Below are positions 7,172-7,822 of a stretch of 7,822 bases of DNA, piece by piece. The position numbers and the translations under genes were made by a program. The notes beneath the pieces are model-generated. The model was not told the origin of the DNA, ran no database searches, and was given only the letters and a program-made list of their open reading frames with translations. The first letter of the stretch is position 1; each line of letters starts with the position of its first letter. This DNA is from Candidatus Babelota bacterium (GTDB taxonomy: Bacteria; JAGOBX01), in contig JAGOBX010000152.1 of the NCBI GenBank assembly GCA_017999075.1, forward strand, positions 1-7,822, read 5' to 3'.

Positions 7172-7180
7172 GTTTATAAA
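7150..7180 (-). terminator. Weak terminator- or attenuator-like hairpin before deoB
   Basis: On the minus strand TTTAT (7180-7176) pairs with ATAAA (7160-7156). AACAT (7174-7170) pairs with ATGTT (7165-7161), with one bulged A and an AAAA loop. G and then TTTTT (7154-7150) follow directly. The position, just past the TolB-like gene's stop at 7192 and before the deoB ribosome binding site, is right for a terminator or attenuator. The stem has only two G:C-type pairs, so it is weak. Confidence 0.35.
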
Positions 7181-7191
7181 ACCCCAAAGCT

Positions 7192-7545
7192 TTATTTTAA
7201 ATTTTTATTGACTTCGTCATTCAACTGTTTTCCTGCTTGTGAAATCAAGGTTAAAATACCGTTATTATCTTTGCTCCCTGAAATTTTTATCTGATGCGTT
7301 CTTTTTTTATTATTAATATTAACTGTCAATATTAAATCTTTTTCAGAGGTTCTAAAAGAACCTGAAATAATTATACTGACATTATCAAATGTGTTGTCAG
7401 GTTTAAGTTCCGTGGATAATTCCCTCGGCATGATTTTAATTTTTTCATCTAAAGTTAATTCATACATCAATAATTCAGGGATTCCTGATTTCAGCCATTC
7501 TACGTCAGAAGCAAATTTTATATCCGATTCATTAATAAAATTCAA
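7192..7545 (-). CDS. C-terminal TolB/FlgO-like domain protein, start unresolved
   Basis: The minus-strand frame ends at TAA 7192. The only in-frame conventional start is TTG at 7545, which gives 117 residues, but it has no Shine-Dalgarno sequence and falls inside a predicted first strand (YDICILNFINES, which spans 7545). From there the pattern NFINES, WLKSGIPELLMYEL (about 17-30), KIKIMPRE (35-42), VSIIISGSFRTSEKDL (56-71) and a final ISQAGKQLNDEV helix follows the N-terminal domain of TolB and related FlgO/CsgG-like modules. That module typically reads AVLPF-N-S, GI-EL-L, V-R, GS-R-GD, then a terminal amphipathic helix. Such domains often sit behind a kinase, cyclase or TPR region. The true protein probably begins further upstream (see 7546-7755). 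Its role is unknown. It precedes deoB by 71 bases on the same strand. Confidence 0.55.
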   Translation of the reverse strand: MNFINESDIKFASDVEWLKSGIPELLMYELTLDEKIKIMPRELSTELKPDNTFDNVSIIISGSFRTSEKDLILTVNINNKKRTHQIKISGSKDNNGILTLISQAGKQLNDEVNKNLK

Positions 7546-7755
7546 GATACAAATATCATATTTTTCATTGTATGAATTATCAATTTTATTTTTATCCGCT
7601 AATTTTTTTTCAGGTTCAGAAAGGTTAACTGAATTATTTTCATTAATATTTTTATTTTTTGAAGAATCGTTAATTTTTTTGGGTTCAGGTTTTGATTTTT
7701 TAATTGAAATATCAGATAAAACTTTTAATTTAAATGAATCTAAAGAAAAATCATT
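7546..7755 (-). pseudogene. Upstream open extension of the TolB-like gene: charged linker without a start
   Basis: The same frame stays open for 70 more codons up to a TGA at 7758-7756. It encodes a Lys/Asn/Ser/Glu/Pro-rich stretch (KKSKPEPKKINDSSKN and similar) that looks like a disordered linker leading into YDICILNF. It contains no ATG, GTG or TTG. The other two minus frames are stopped by 7753-7751 and 7742-7740. A single short frameshift therefore does not restore a longer gene. The N-terminus may be lost by mutation, rearrangement or assembly error, or initiation may use a rare codon such as ATT. Confidence 0.35.
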
Positions 7756-7822
7756 TCATAGAATATTAAATTTTGCAGATATTGTAATTAAATTTGCAAA
7801 AGGAGGTGTTCATTCAGAAGAT
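7679..7822 (+). CDS. Possible plus-strand partial reading frame at the right edge (weak)
   Basis: The plus frame ending ...KSFHRILNFADIVIKFAKGG and then VHSED runs off the right edge without a stop. From about 7700 onward it looks more like real protein than any minus frame, with codons typical of this genome (AGA, GCA, GGA, AAA). All three minus frames are interrupted between 7740 and 7790. The coordinates use the nearest in-frame TTG (7679), which has no ribosome binding site. The true 5' end is unknown, and upstream of 7700 the frame reads like the shadow of the minus-strand linker. I do not recognise a family. Confidence 0.25.
   Translation, partial: MGSGFDFLIEISDKTFNLNESKEKSFHRILNFADIVIKFAKGGVHSED

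Noticed and set aside
7756-7758. TGA inside the TolB-like frame as a recoded sense codon
   Set aside because: Genes at 592 and 175 end in TGA at the expected lengths, tryptophans in the clear genes use TGG, and a second TGA (7812-7810) follows in the same frame.
7798-7807. Near-perfect Shine-Dalgarno sequence AAAGGAGGTG on the plus strand
   Set aside because: No ATG, GTG or TTG follows at a usable distance inside the window, and it reads naturally as Ala-Lys-Gly-Gly-Val codons in the plus frame.

Overview
This is an AT-rich bacterial window (roughly 30% G+C by eye) with short gaps, AT-biased codons (AAA, TTA, ATT, GAA, AGA preferred) and almost every convincing gene on the minus strand. UGA serves as an ordinary stop and tryptophan is encoded by UGG, so the genetic code looks standard. 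A KdsC-type phosphatase hints at a diderm with Kdo or a related acidic sugar in its envelope. GlgC points to glycogen storage. I cannot assign a phylum from the sequence alone.

In the direction of transcription (right to left) the layout is: (1) 7192-7755, the C-terminal part of a protein with a TolB/FlgO-like domain that has no credible start in the window; (2) 4668-7120, a compact group of deoB (phosphopentomutase), glyA (serine hydroxymethyltransferase) and a degenerate receiver-like domain fused to an anti-sigma-factor-type HATPase, with gaps of 17 and 6 bases; (3) 592-3763, glgC behind its own candidate promoter and a strong ribosome binding site, then an FmdB-type zinc ribbon protein, a metallo-beta-lactamase-fold hydrolase and a KdsC-like HAD phosphatase, with gaps of about 45 to 70 bases; (4) 1-540, a charged hypothetical protein of 121 residues, an AT-rich hairpin and an ambiguous window edge.

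Functionally this is mostly core metabolism: ribose-phosphate interconversion, one-carbon metabolism, glycogen precursor synthesis and sugar-acid phosphate hydrolysis, plus one likely signalling protein. No RNA gene, CRISPR array, insertion sequence, phage gene or defence module is visible, and I did not find a convincing new multi-gene system. The points most worth a second look are the receiver-HATPase fusion, the altered motif II of the KdsC-like enzyme, and the right-hand edge, where the minus-strand gene loses its reading frame while the plus strand becomes protein-like.
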